Below, in pieces: positions 34,243 through 43,450 of a DNA stretch of 64,000 nt. Position 1 is the stretch's first letter. The number at the start of each line of letters is the position of its first letter. A model generated the notes under the pieces. That model ran no database searches, was not told the origin of the DNA, and was given only the letters and a program-made list of their open reading frames with translations. Origin of the DNA: Rubrivivax sp. (GTDB taxonomy: Bacteria > Pseudomonadota > Gammaproteobacteria > Burkholderiales > Burkholderiaceae_C); contig JALHPF010000030.1 of NCBI GenBank assembly GCA_022842595.1, positions 1 to 64,000 of the forward strand. The letters are read 5' to 3'. The position numbers and the translations under genes were made by a program.

Positions 34243-35460
34243 TCAGGCCGGCACGTGGTCGTGCCAGCGATGCGGCAGCGAGACGATGCCCTGGGCCAGG
34301 TGGTCCTGCACCACGTTCAGGCTGGCGACGTTCTCGGCCGATGCATAGACGTTGATGGCGCGGTCGCACAGCACGTAGACCGACACGGTGTAGCGCCCCT
34401 TCAGCAGCGGCAGATGCGGGAACTCGACGACGGCGCTGACCCGTCCCTCGGCGTCGCGCTTCAGCGGCCAGCCGTCCATCCAGTTGCCGACGCTGGTGAT
34501 CGGTCGGGCGTCGGCGCCGAGGACCACGACCCCCAGCGTCGGGCAGGGCATGGCAGGGTCGCTGCGGAAGTCGACCTCGACCAGCAGCGCGTCGGTTCCG
34601 TGGCGCCAGGCCTGGCCATCGGGTGGGGGCCGGACATGCACGCGCATGATGGCCGCGGCCGCGGTCTCGAAACGCAGTGCCGTGGCCTGGATCTCGGGGC
34701 TTCCCTGCTCCAGTCGGGCCATCCATTCCGAGTACTCCACCGTGGTCTGGTGGGCGGGCCCGTCCATGCGGATCACGCCCCCCTCGATCCAGACCGCCCG
34801 CGTGCACAGGGCCTCGACCTGGAACATCGAGTGCGAGCAGAACAGGATGGTCGTGCCCTTTTCCTTCAGGGCCATGATGCGTTCGTAGGACTTGCGCGCG
34901 AACGCGCCGTCGCCCACCGACAGCGCCTCGTCGACGACCAGGATCTCCGGGTCCATGCTGGTCGCCATCGAGAAGGCCAGGCGCATGAACATGCCGCTCG
35001 AATAGCTGCGCACCGGCTGGTCGATGAACTCGCCGATGCCGGCGAATTCGATGATCCCGTCCAGGCGCCGATTCACCTCGGCCGCGGACAGGCCCATCAG
35101 CGGCCCGTTCAGGCGCACGTTCTCGCGGCCGGTGAGCTCGGGGTTGAAGCCGGCACCCAGTTCGAGCAGCGCCGCCACGCGGCCGTTGACGCGGCGCTCG
35201 CCGCGGCTGGGCTGCAGCACGCCGCAGACGATCTGCAGCAGCGTGGACTTGCCCGCGCCATTGCGGCCGACGATGCCCACCACCTCACCCCGGCGCACGC
35301 GCAGGTCGATGCCGTTCAGCGCGTGGTACTCGCGGCCGCTGGCCTGGCGCCCGGACAACTGCTGCCACAGGCGCCGCCAGGGCTGGGTCTCCAGCGAATA
35401 GCTCTTCGCCACGCCGCGCAGCTCGATGGCGACGTCGTCGTTCGGTGGCGGCTTAGACAA
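34243..35460 (-). CDS. wzt: O-antigen ABC exporter ATP-binding protein (Wzt-type)
   Basis: A 405-residue ATPase that powers export of undecaprenyl-linked polysaccharide. Walker A GRNGAGKST 65-73, signature YSSGM 153-157, Walker B LVVDEA 174-179, switch H210. Residues about 245-405 form a Wzt-type C-terminal carbohydrate-binding domain, which recognises a terminal modification on the chain. No ATG fits: the start is probably TTG at 35460, overlapping the permease stop by eight bases; an upstream TTG at 35469 is an alternative. Confidence 0.9.
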   Translation of the reverse strand: MSKPPPNDDVAIELRGVAKSYSLETQPWRRLWQQLSGRQASGREYHALNGIDLRVRRGEVVGIVGRNGAGKSTLLQIVCGVLQPSRGERRVNGRVAALLELGAGFNPELTGRENVRLNGPLMGLSAAEVNRRLDGIIEFAGIGEFIDQPVRSYSSGMFMRLAFSMATSMDPEILVVDEALSVGDGAFARKSYERIMALKEKGTTILFCSHSMFQVEALCTRAVWIEGGVIRMDGPAHQTTVEYSEWMARLEQGSPEIQATALRFETAAAAIMRVHVRPPPDGQAWRHGTDALLVEVDFRSDPAMPCPTLGVVVLGADARPITSVGNWMDGWPLKRDAEGRVSAVVEFPHLPLLKGRYTVSVYVLCDRAINVYASAENVASLNVVQDHLAQGIVSLPHRWHDHVPA

Positions 35461-36262
35461 GATCGGCAAACCCGGGCCGCAGCCGCTTGAAGACCCAGCG
35501 TGCCGCCAGCAGCCCCAGCACCAGGACGACGCCATGCACCGCAGCCAGCGTGGTGTCGAACGGGTCGCCGAACCAGGCCATGCGGAAGAGTTCGATGGGC
35601 ACCGACAAGGGGTTCAGGGCCAGGATCAGCGCCAGCACCGGTGGCGCCGCATGCACCGGGTAGAACACCGGCGACAGGAACATCAGGCCCGACACCGCCA
35701 GCGGCACCAGGTGCTGCAGGTCGCGCAGATAACAGCCGAGCGCCGCCAGCAGCAGGGCCAGCCCGTACTGCAGGGCCAGGGTCCATGCAAACGCCAGCGG
35801 CAGCCAGAGCCAGGACACGCGCAGGCCGTTGCCCAGCGCCAGCACCATCAGCGCCTGCACGGCCACCTGCAGCAGCATGTGCAGCGCCACCTGCATCAGC
35901 AGGGCCACGCAGAGCAGGTCGAGCGGGAAGACGACGCGCTTGACGAGGTTAGCGTTGTCCTGGATCAGGCGGGTGGCGCGCGTGGCCACCTCGGCGACGG
36001 CGCTGAACACCGTGAGGCCAGCGAAGAGGCGCATGACGTAGCCGAAACCGTCGGTGTCGCCAGCGGCGGCGGCCCCGCCCCAGCGCGCCTGGAACACGCC
36101 CCGGAAAACCAAGGTGTAGACGGCCACCATCGCCAGCGGCACCAGCAGCGCCCAGGCCAGACCCGCGACACTGCCGCGGTAGCGCGCCAGGATGTCGCGC
36201 TTGGCCAGCGGCCAGGCCACCTGCAGGCGCGCCAGCCCGAGCGTGCTCACGAGCGTGTTCAT
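35453..36262 (-). CDS. wzm: O-antigen ABC exporter permease (Wzm-type)
   Basis: A 269-residue inner-membrane protein with six predicted helices and the typical LAKRDILARYRGSVAGLAWALLVPL amphipathic start of ABC2 polysaccharide permeases. LMFLSPVFYPV near residue 200 is also characteristic. It pairs with the adjacent Wzt-type ATPase. It starts 7 bp after the cyclophilin gene, linking glycan export to the type I secretion operon. Confidence 0.92.
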   Translation of the reverse strand: MNTLVSTLGLARLQVAWPLAKRDILARYRGSVAGLAWALLVPLAMVAVYTLVFRGVFQARWGGAAAAGDTDGFGYVMRLFAGLTVFSAVAEVATRATRLIQDNANLVKRVVFPLDLLCVALLMQVALHMLLQVAVQALMVLALGNGLRVSWLWLPLAFAWTLALQYGLALLLAALGCYLRDLQHLVPLAVSGLMFLSPVFYPVHAAPPVLALILALNPLSVPIELFRMAWFGDPFDTTLAAVHGVVLVLGLLAARWVFKRLRPGFADLV

Positions 36263-36269
36263 GTGGCCG

Positions 36270-37148
36270 TCAGCGCACCTGCAGGGCCGAGGTCAGCACC
36301 ACTTCCTCGACCGGCAACGAAGGCAGGGCCGGGCTGAAGAAGCTGGTCTCGGTCCGGCCCAGTTCGTCCAGGACATCCAGACCCGTCACGACGCGGCCGA
36401 ACACGGCGTAGCCGGGCTGGGCGTCATCGACACGATCGAAGTCCGGGTTGTCGACGACGTTGAAGTAGAACTGCGACTGCGCCGAGTCCGGCGCGGTGGC
36501 GCGGGCCATGGCGATGGTGCCGCGAAGGTTCTTCGGCGTGGTCTGCGTTTCCAGCGGGATCGCCGCGAAGGTGGGCTGCTTCAACGCCGGCCCGGTGAGG
36601 TAGCCACCCCCCTGCACGAGTTTGCCGGCGACGATGCGGTGGAACAGCGTGTCGCGATAGAACCCCGTGTTCACGTAGCGCATGAAGTTGGCCGCCGTCA
36701 GCGGGGCGCTGGCGGGGTCGATTTCAAGCAGCAGGGTGCTGGTGCGCGTGCCCTGGCGCACCCCGAACGAGACCTGCGGAAGGGGCACGCTGGTCTTCAG
36801 CCGCGCCAGTTCGCGGCCGTCGGCCATGCGGATGCGCGGCGAGATCTCTCCGACACCGGTGACGGTGCAGGTGAACTGCACCTGGAAATCGGTCGCGGCA
36901 CCCGAGCGTGCGACGTCCACGCAGCTGGCGCCTTCCACCGTCATCTGCAGGCCCGGGTCGGTGAGGCCGGCGCCGTTGACGGTGACCGTCATCGTGCGCG
37001 AATAGGCGATGCCGCTGGCAGAGAGGGTGGTGACTGTGGGCTCGCCGTCGTCGCCACCGCCGCCGCAGCCCGCCAGGAAGCCGGCGAGGCCGAGCACCAG
37101 CACGGCACAGCGGAAACGGCCTGGGCTGAAAGAAGTCATGAAGTTCAT
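36270..37148 (-). CDS. Lipoprotein peptidyl-prolyl isomerase (cyclophilin) with N-terminal extension
   Basis: A 292-residue protein. A lipobox LAGFLAGC ends near residue 28, followed by a glycine/aspartate linker. Residues about 35-120 form a beta-rich, possibly Ig-like module (SGIAYSRTMTVTVNGAGL...), and about 125-292 are a cyclophilin domain (FHRIVAGKLVQGGGY, SQFYFNVVDNPDFD, GYAVFGRVVTGLDVLDEL). It should catalyse proline isomerisation in the periplasm or on a membrane. Its ATG overlaps the TolC stop (ATGA), so it belongs to the secretion operon. Confidence 0.85.
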   Translation of the reverse strand: MNFMTSFSPGRFRCAVLVLGLAGFLAGCGGGGDDGEPTVTTLSASGIAYSRTMTVTVNGAGLTDPGLQMTVEGASCVDVARSGAATDFQVQFTCTVTGVGEISPRIRMADGRELARLKTSVPLPQVSFGVRQGTRTSTLLLEIDPASAPLTAANFMRYVNTGFYRDTLFHRIVAGKLVQGGGYLTGPALKQPTFAAIPLETQTTPKNLRGTIAMARATAPDSAQSQFYFNVVDNPDFDRVDDAQPGYAVFGRVVTGLDVLDELGRTETSFFSPALPSLPVEEVVLTSALQVR

Positions 37149-38551
37149 CGCGGGGCTTGCGTTTGGGCCGGGGCGGCGACCAGGAAGCGGTCGACCTCGG
37201 TGGCCACTTCGGGCAGGGGCATGCCAGCGCGCAGCATCAGGCGCACGCGCGACAGCAGGGTCTCGACGCGGGCCTGGGCCAGGTCGCGGGCGGAAGCGTA
37301 GTAGACGGACTGGGCCTCGGCCAGCTCGCTCAGCGTGCCCAGGCCGGTTTCCAGCGAGCGCGTGGCCCCCTGCACCGCCAGGGCCGTGGAATCCAGCGCC
37401 TTGATGTAGGAAGCCAGCTTCTTCTCGCCGTTGACCACCGCCTGGTAATGGCGTTGCACGTCGAGCTCGATGGCCTCGCGTTCCTTGCGCAGTTCTTCTT
37501 CCACCTGCGCCTGGCGCAGCTTGGCCTGCTGGACACTGGCGTCGACGCCGCCGCCGTTGTAAAGAGGCACGCTCAGCTGCACACCCACCGACCGGATGAA
37601 GGTGGACTGGCCGATGGCGTTCGTCGAGTCGTTCTCGTTGCGGCCCAGGCTGGCGACCAGCTCGACCCGCGGCAGATGCCCCGACATCTGGCGGCGCGCG
37701 AACTGGCGGGCGACCTCGCGCGAGCGTTCCTGCACCTGCAGGGTCGGGCTTTGGCGCAAGGCCATCTCGAGCCAGTCGCCCAGGCGTTCCGGGAACAGCG
37801 GGGTGGGCAGGTGCTGCCGTGGCATCGGCACCGTGGTCGCCGCCGCCACGCCCGTCAGCCGCTCGAGGCGGCTGCGCGACTGCTCGAGCAGGTCGATGGC
37901 CTCGACCACGCGCGTGCGGGCGACGTCGAGCGTGGCCTGGGCCTGGGCGACCTGCACCCGCGTGCCTTCGCCGCGCTGCAGGCGCTGTTCGGCCTGCGCG
38001 GCCTGCATCTCGAAACTCTTCACCTGGGCTTCGTAGAGCTGCTGGGCCTGTTCGGCCAGCAGGGTCTGCATGTAGGCGCTGGCGAGACGCTCCACCAGGT
38101 CCAGGCCCTGGGTGCGATAGAGCGCCTCAGCCACTTCCGACTGCGCCTCGGCCTGGCGGTAGCCGCTCAGCGCCTCGAAGTTGAACAGCGCCATGCGCAG
38201 GTTCAGGCTCGTCTGGGGCGCGGTGTAGTCCAGCGGCGTGCGCACCTCCTGGTTCTGCGCGTTGGGGAAGCGGCGTGAACCCGTCACGGCGCTGCTGCTG
38301 GCAGTCAGTGACACCGCCGGCAGCAACTGCGCCCGGGCGATGGGTACGCCATAGCGCGTGGCGTCGTACTCGTAGCCGGCCGACCGGTAGGGTGCGTCGT
38401 TCGCGCGCGCGGCGTCCAGCGCTTCGGCAAAGCTCAGCGCGCGCGCCTGGGCCAGGCCGGCTGCCAGCAGCAGCCCGGCCGTCACGACCAGGCGCAAGCC
38501 CGGGTGCAAGCGGCGCGAGCGCAGGGCTTGTTGTCTGCAGGGCATGCTCAT
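37145..38551 (-). CDS. Type I secretion outer-membrane channel (TolC family)
   Basis: A 468-residue outer membrane efflux protein with a signal peptide (VVTAGLLLAAGLAQA) and long alpha-helical coiled-coil halves (about 45-240 and 255-450), as in TolC/PrtF. It provides the exit duct for the exporter formed with the adjacent HlyD and ABC proteins. Its ATG overlaps the HlyD stop. Confidence 0.92.
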   Translation of the reverse strand: MSMPCRQQALRSRRLHPGLRLVVTAGLLLAAGLAQARALSFAEALDAARANDAPYRSAGYEYDATRYGVPIARAQLLPAVSLTASSSAVTGSRRFPNAQNQEVRTPLDYTAPQTSLNLRMALFNFEALSGYRQAEAQSEVAEALYRTQGLDLVERLASAYMQTLLAEQAQQLYEAQVKSFEMQAAQAEQRLQRGEGTRVQVAQAQATLDVARTRVVEAIDLLEQSRSRLERLTGVAAATTVPMPRQHLPTPLFPERLGDWLEMALRQSPTLQVQERSREVARQFARRQMSGHLPRVELVASLGRNENDSTNAIGQSTFIRSVGVQLSVPLYNGGGVDASVQQAKLRQAQVEEELRKEREAIELDVQRHYQAVVNGEKKLASYIKALDSTALAVQGATRSLETGLGTLSELAEAQSVYYASARDLAQARVETLLSRVRLMLRAGMPLPEVATEVDRFLVAAPAQTQAPR

Positions 38552-39915
38552 TCCTCGGTCATCGACGCAGCGATGCGCTTGGTCAGCGGGTGCATCAGGT
38601 AGGTCAACAGCGAGCGCTCGCCGGACTTGACCAGCACCTCGGCCGTCATGCCGGGTTGCACGACCTTGTTGCCCAGAGCCTTCAGGCCCGATGGCGTGAG
38701 CTCGACGCGGCCGTTGTAGTGGCTGCTGGTGATGCCGTTGGCGGACTCGGTGACGGCGTCGCCGGACAGCGAGATCAGCTTGCCCAGCACCACCAGGTGG
38801 GGCGTGCTCGAGAACGCCGAGAAGCGCACCTCGACCTCGTCGCCCACGGCCACCCGGTCGATGACGTGCGGCGGGATCTTCACGTCGAGCAGCATGGTCT
38901 CGCCGCGCGGCAGGATGTCCATCAGGCGATGGCCGGCAGACACCACGCTGCCCGGGCCGCTGACGTCGAGCGCGATCACCTGGCCGGCGATCGGTGCCTT
39001 GATGTGCATGCGATTGAGCTCCAGCTCGACGGCCGCCAGTTTTTCCTGGTTGGCCTGCACCTGCCCGCGCACCTCGGACAGCGCGCCCGACACTTCCTTG
39101 GCGTATTCCTGCCGCCGCTGCGCCACACGCAGGCGGCCTTCGGCCACCGAGCTCTGCAGGCGCTGGACGTTGGCTTCCATTTCTGCCAGGGCGCTGCGCA
39201 TCTGGGCCTGCGACTGCTCGAGCTGCAGGGCCTGGTTGCGCGGCGCGAAGCCTTCCGAGGCCAGCGCACTCACGGCTTCGAACTGCCTGCTCTGCAGCGC
39301 CTGCTCGGCACGGCGGCTGGCCAGTACCTGGCGCATGCCGACGATCTGCTGTTCGAGGCTGACGACGGCTTCCTGCAGCGCCGCGATATCGGCGTTCTGG
39401 CTGGCGCGGCGGGCCGTGAACAGCTGCTGCTGCAGCGCCATGTGCTGTGCGGCAAGCGGGTCTTTCGAGTTGGCCAGGTCCGGATGGAAGCTGATCGTCG
39501 AGGCGCCGGTGCTTTCGGCCAGCAGACGGCCTTCGAGCGCGCGCTGGGTCAGGTAGGCCTGGAGCGTGTTCTCGTAGTTGGCGCGCGCCACCGAGTCGTC
39601 GAGTTCGAGCAGGAGCTCGCCCGCGGCGACCTCGGCTCCGTCCTTGACGGCCAGCCGCTTCACCACGCCGCCCTGCATGTGCTGGATCGGCTGGCGGCGG
39701 GTCTCGACGGCCACCACGGCCGACGCCGAGACGCCTTCGTCGAGCGGTGCGTACGCGGCCCACAGCATGAACAGGCCGAAGCCGACGATGAGCACCCAGA
39801 AGCCCAGCCGGATGGGGCCGCGGGTGTCTGACAGGCGTGCCTGTTCGACGTCGACGGCAGCGTCGCTGCCCGGGCTTGGCACCGGGGCCTGGAGGGGAGA
39901 GTTGTCTTGGTTCAT
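38548..39915 (-). CDS. Type I secretion membrane fusion protein (HlyD/PrtE family)
   Basis: A 455-residue periplasmic adaptor anchored by one helix (about 37-56). A split lipoyl domain (VVAVETRRQPIQHMQGGVVKRLAVKDGAEV ... MHIKAPIAGQVIALDVSGPGSVVSAG) flanks a long coiled coil (about 150-305). The C-terminal motif PGMTAEVLVKSGERSLLTYLMHPL is typical of type I secretion adaptors. It overlaps the ABC gene (ATGA). Confidence 0.94.
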   Translation of the reverse strand: MNQDNSPLQAPVPSPGSDAAVDVEQARLSDTRGPIRLGFWVLIVGFGLFMLWAAYAPLDEGVSASAVVAVETRRQPIQHMQGGVVKRLAVKDGAEVAAGELLLELDDSVARANYENTLQAYLTQRALEGRLLAESTGASTISFHPDLANSKDPLAAQHMALQQQLFTARRASQNADIAALQEAVVSLEQQIVGMRQVLASRRAEQALQSRQFEAVSALASEGFAPRNQALQLEQSQAQMRSALAEMEANVQRLQSSVAEGRLRVAQRRQEYAKEVSGALSEVRGQVQANQEKLAAVELELNRMHIKAPIAGQVIALDVSGPGSVVSAGHRLMDILPRGETMLLDVKIPPHVIDRVAVGDEVEVRFSAFSSTPHLVVLGKLISLSGDAVTESANGITSSHYNGRVELTPSGLKALGNKVVQPGMTAEVLVKSGERSLLTYLMHPLTKRIAASMTEE

Positions 39916-41672
39916 GGCTTCGGTTGGGCAAGCGTGGCGGGCGCGGCAGGTGCCAGGGCCACGGTGGCGAGTTGGGTGATGCGTCCGGCGTCGAGCATCA
40001 GCACGCGGTCGGCCGCGGCCAGCAGGTGCTGCTGGTGGACGATCATGAACACCGTGCTGCCGCCGGCCTTGAGCTCGCGCACGGCGCGCAGCAAGGCGGC
40101 CTCGCCGATGTCGTCGAGGTTGGCGCTGGGCTCGTCGAGAACGACGATGCGGGGGTTGTTGAGGATCGCGCGGGCCAGGCCCACACGCTGGCGCTGGCCG
40201 CCGGAGAGGATGCCGCCGGCTTCACCGATCGGCGTGTCGTAGCCCTTGGGCATGCGCAGCACCATGTCGTGGATGCCGGCGCGGCTCGCCGCGTCGATGA
40301 CCTGCGCGGATGGCACCTCGGCGAAGCGCGCGATGTTCTCGGCAATCGAGCCTTCGAACAGCTCGACGTCCTGCGGCAGGTAGCCCAGGCTGGTGCCCAG
40401 CACGTCGCGCGGCCAGCTACGCAGGTCGTGGCCGTCGATCAGCACCCGGCCTTCGGTCTGCGGCCAGATGCCCAGCAGGCAGCGCGCCAGCGTCGACTTG
40501 CCGGCACCGGAAGGCCCGAGGATGGCGATCACCTCGCCGGCCTGAAAGATGGCGTCCAGGCCCTTCAGGATGGGCTCGGCGCGGCCCGGGGCACTGGCCT
40601 TCAGGCCCTGCAGGGTGACCTGGCCCAGAACTTTGTCGGCCGGGGGGTCCAGGGGCTCGTCGGGGTGGGCTGCAATGAGCTGCTCGAGCCGCACGAAGGC
40701 CGCACGCGCGTCGGCGAACTGGCCCCAGATCTGCACGATCAGGCCCACCGGACGCAGTGCGTTGCCCATCAGCGCATTGCTGGCCACCATCGCGCCGGCG
40801 CCGATCTGGCCCTCGATGACGAGCAGCGCACCCAGCGACAGCATCAGCCCCTGCTGGGTGTGCTGCACCCACTTCATGACCGCCTGGATGCGGGCGGCAG
40901 TCTCCTTGGCTTGCGCCTGCTGGACGGCCTGACGCTCGTCCAGGGCCTGCCACTGCCGGCGCAGGTTGCCCTGCATGCCCATGGCTTCGACCGTCTCGGC
41001 ATTGCGGAACTTGGCCGCCAGGTACTGGGCCGAATCCAGCGCCAGTTCCTGCTGGGCCTTTTGCGTGCGCAACGACCAGCGGTGGGCGGCAAAGCCCAGC
41101 AGCAGCTGCAGCACCACGAAGGCCACCGACAGCCAGCCCAGCCACGGGTGCATCAGGAACAGCGCAGCGACGAAGAGCACGGTCCAGGGCGTGTCGACGA
41201 CGGCAAAGACGCCATTGCCGGTGAGGAAGGCGCGCAGCGTCGTCAGGTCGCTCAGCGGTTGGGTGGGGTTGCGTCGGGTGTTCGACAGCTGGCTGGCAAA
41301 GGCAGCCGCGAAGACGCTGCGGTTCAGCGCTTCGTCGAAGCGGCTGCCGGCGCGCACCAGCAGGCGCGAACGCACCCACTCGGCAAATGCCATGAGCAGC
41401 GAGAACGCGATCAGCAGCACCGTCAGTGCGGCCAGCGTCGTCAGGTTGCTGCTGAACATGACGCGGTCGAAGACCTGCAGCATGTAGATCGTCGGCGTCA
41501 GCATCAGCAGGTTGGCGAACGCGCTGAAGATGCAGACCCAGAGGAATTCCTTGCGGAAGGTCCAGAGGATCCGGCCGATCGGACTGCGGGTGAAGAAACC
41601 GCCTGCCGCAGGGGCGGCCATGGGCGTGGCGGTGCTGCCAGGGGCCGTCAGGGTGGTACTGGGGGCGTTCAT
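39912..41672 (-). CDS. Type I secretion ABC transporter (PrtD-like), second copy
   Basis: A 586-residue half-transporter: six-helix membrane domain (about 40-320), then the ATPase with Walker A GPSGAGKST near 384, signature LSGGQRQR near 489 and Walker B VVLDEPSANLD. There is no N-terminal C39 peptidase, as expected for exporters of RTX-type proteins with C-terminal signals. It may form a homodimer or pair with the adjacent ABC protein. Confidence 0.93.
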   Translation of the reverse strand: MNAPSTTLTAPGSTATPMAAPAAGGFFTRSPIGRILWTFRKEFLWVCIFSAFANLLMLTPTIYMLQVFDRVMFSSNLTTLAALTVLLIAFSLLMAFAEWVRSRLLVRAGSRFDEALNRSVFAAAFASQLSNTRRNPTQPLSDLTTLRAFLTGNGVFAVVDTPWTVLFVAALFLMHPWLGWLSVAFVVLQLLLGFAAHRWSLRTQKAQQELALDSAQYLAAKFRNAETVEAMGMQGNLRRQWQALDERQAVQQAQAKETAARIQAVMKWVQHTQQGLMLSLGALLVIEGQIGAGAMVASNALMGNALRPVGLIVQIWGQFADARAAFVRLEQLIAAHPDEPLDPPADKVLGQVTLQGLKASAPGRAEPILKGLDAIFQAGEVIAILGPSGAGKSTLARCLLGIWPQTEGRVLIDGHDLRSWPRDVLGTSLGYLPQDVELFEGSIAENIARFAEVPSAQVIDAASRAGIHDMVLRMPKGYDTPIGEAGGILSGGQRQRVGLARAILNNPRIVVLDEPSANLDDIGEAALLRAVRELKAGGSTVFMIVHQQHLLAAADRVLMLDAGRITQLATVALAPAAPATLAQPKP

Positions 41673-43450
41673 GCCGGGGCTCCCTGGCCGGCCGCTGGCG
41701 GCAAGGCCACGGCGCGTGCCGCCTTGCTGCGGGCCAGGGCCTCGTCGTTGGCGGATTTCACGGCAGCCAGGACGTCGTCGCGACGGCCGAACTTCGAGAC
41801 CATGCCGTCCTGCATCAGCAGCAGCTTGTCGGCCACCTTGAGCAGGCTGGTGCGGTGGGTGATGGCGATGACCGTGGCCTTGCTGGCCTTCAGCAGCAGC
41901 AGGGTCTGAAGCAGGCCGCGCTCGCCGGCTTCGTCCAGGCTCGCATTCGGCTCGTCCAGCACGACGAGGCGCGGCGAGCCGTAGACGGCGCGCGCGAGAC
42001 CGAGGCGCTGGCGCTGGCCGCCCGAGAGCACGGCTCCTTCGTCGCCGATTTGCGTCTCGAAGCCCTGGGGCAGCGATTCGATGAGCGCCGTGACGCCGAC
42101 CATGTCGGTGGCGGCGCGCACCTTGTCCATGTCGACCTTGCCAAAGCGGGCGATGTTCTCGGCCACGGTGCCGTCGAACAGCTCCACGCCTTGCGGCAGG
42201 TAGCCGATGTGCTGTCCGAGCTGGGACTTGTGCCAGGCGTGGACGTCGGCGCCGTCGAGCCGCACCTTGCCGCCCTGGGACGACCAGACACCGATGAGAG
42301 CACGAGCCAGCGAGGTCTTGCCCGCGGCCGACGGGCCGATGACGGTGAGCAGCTCGCCCGGCACCGCGCTGAAGCTGACACCCTTGAGCACCGGTGCGCT
42401 GCCACCGGGTGGGGTGACGATCAGGTTCTCGGCCAGCAGATGGCCCTGCGGCGCCGGCAGCGGCAACCCGATCTCGGGCGCGGGCACGGCACGCAAGAGG
42501 CCGTCCAGGCGGCTCATCGACGCGCGAAAGGCACCGATCTGCCGCCATTGGTTGGCGATCTGGGCCATCGGCGCGAGCACGCGCCCGCCCAGGATGGACG
42601 CGACGATGACCATCGGGATGCCGCCCCACAGGCGGTTGTCCAACGCCATCCAGCAGGCCAGACCGAGCAGCAGCGAGCCCTGGAGCTGGGTCAGCAGCTT
42701 CGACAGCGTGCTCAGGGTGCCGGCGTTGTCCGAGGCCAGCGACAGCCGGTTCATGAACTGCCGCTGAGTCTGCGTCCAGCGCTTGTACATCGAGCCCTGC
42801 ATGCCCATCGCTTCGACGACCTGGGCGTTGCGCAAGGTGCTGGCGGCGCGCTGCTGGGCCTGGCCGGCGGCGCTGTTCGCCTCGCCATAGGGGCGGGCGC
42901 CTCGCTTGTCCTGCAACCAGCCCAGAAAAGCCACGAGGACGGCGATGACGGTGCCAAGCACGCCGACCCAGAGGTTCATCAGGTAGAGCAGCACCAGGCA
43001 CAGCAGGGACGAGGGCAGGTCCATCACGCCCGTCACCACCGGCGAGGCGACGAAGTCGCTCACGGTCTTCACATCCGCCAGTGGTTGCGTCGTGCCGCCT
43101 GGCAGCTTGCGCAGGTAGGCGGTGAAGCAGGCGTCGAAGACCCGCCGGTTGAGCTTCTCAGCGATGTCTTCGGAGGCCTTGTGCAGCACACGGTGCCGGG
43201 CCAGCTCGAGCAGTTCGCACATCGCATAGATGCCCAGCGCCGCCAGCAGCAGCCAGCCGAGCGTCATTTCGCTGCGGCTGTTGAGCACGCGGCCATAGAC
43301 CTCGAACATGTACCAGGACGGGGCCAGCACCAGCACGCCGATGACCAGGCTGAGCCGCCCGGCCTGCATGTACCGGGGCATGGGATGCCACAGGATCTGC
43401 TGGAGCTCGCCCACGGTGTCCGGGCGGCTGGTGGCGGGTGCTTGACTCAT
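41669..43450 (-). CDS. Type I secretion ABC transporter (PrtD-like), first copy
   Basis: A 593-residue half-transporter related to but clearly diverged from its neighbour. The Walker A is GPSAAGKTS near 370 (Ala for Gly), the signature LSGGQRQR near 475 and the Walker B VVLDEPNASLD. The membrane domain begins MPRYMQAGRLSLVIGVLVLAPSWYMFEVYGRVL. Tandem non-identical ABC genes suggest a heterodimer. Its ATG overlaps the TnpB-like gene's stop (ATGA). Confidence 0.92.
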   Translation of the reverse strand: MSQAPATSRPDTVGELQQILWHPMPRYMQAGRLSLVIGVLVLAPSWYMFEVYGRVLNSRSEMTLGWLLLAALGIYAMCELLELARHRVLHKASEDIAEKLNRRVFDACFTAYLRKLPGGTTQPLADVKTVSDFVASPVVTGVMDLPSSLLCLVLLYLMNLWVGVLGTVIAVLVAFLGWLQDKRGARPYGEANSAAGQAQQRAASTLRNAQVVEAMGMQGSMYKRWTQTQRQFMNRLSLASDNAGTLSTLSKLLTQLQGSLLLGLACWMALDNRLWGGIPMVIVASILGGRVLAPMAQIANQWRQIGAFRASMSRLDGLLRAVPAPEIGLPLPAPQGHLLAENLIVTPPGGSAPVLKGVSFSAVPGELLTVIGPSAAGKTSLARALIGVWSSQGGKVRLDGADVHAWHKSQLGQHIGYLPQGVELFDGTVAENIARFGKVDMDKVRAATDMVGVTALIESLPQGFETQIGDEGAVLSGGQRQRLGLARAVYGSPRLVVLDEPNASLDEAGERGLLQTLLLLKASKATVIAITHRTSLLKVADKLLLMQDGMVSKFGRRDDVLAAVKSANDEALARSKAARAVALPPAAGQGAPA

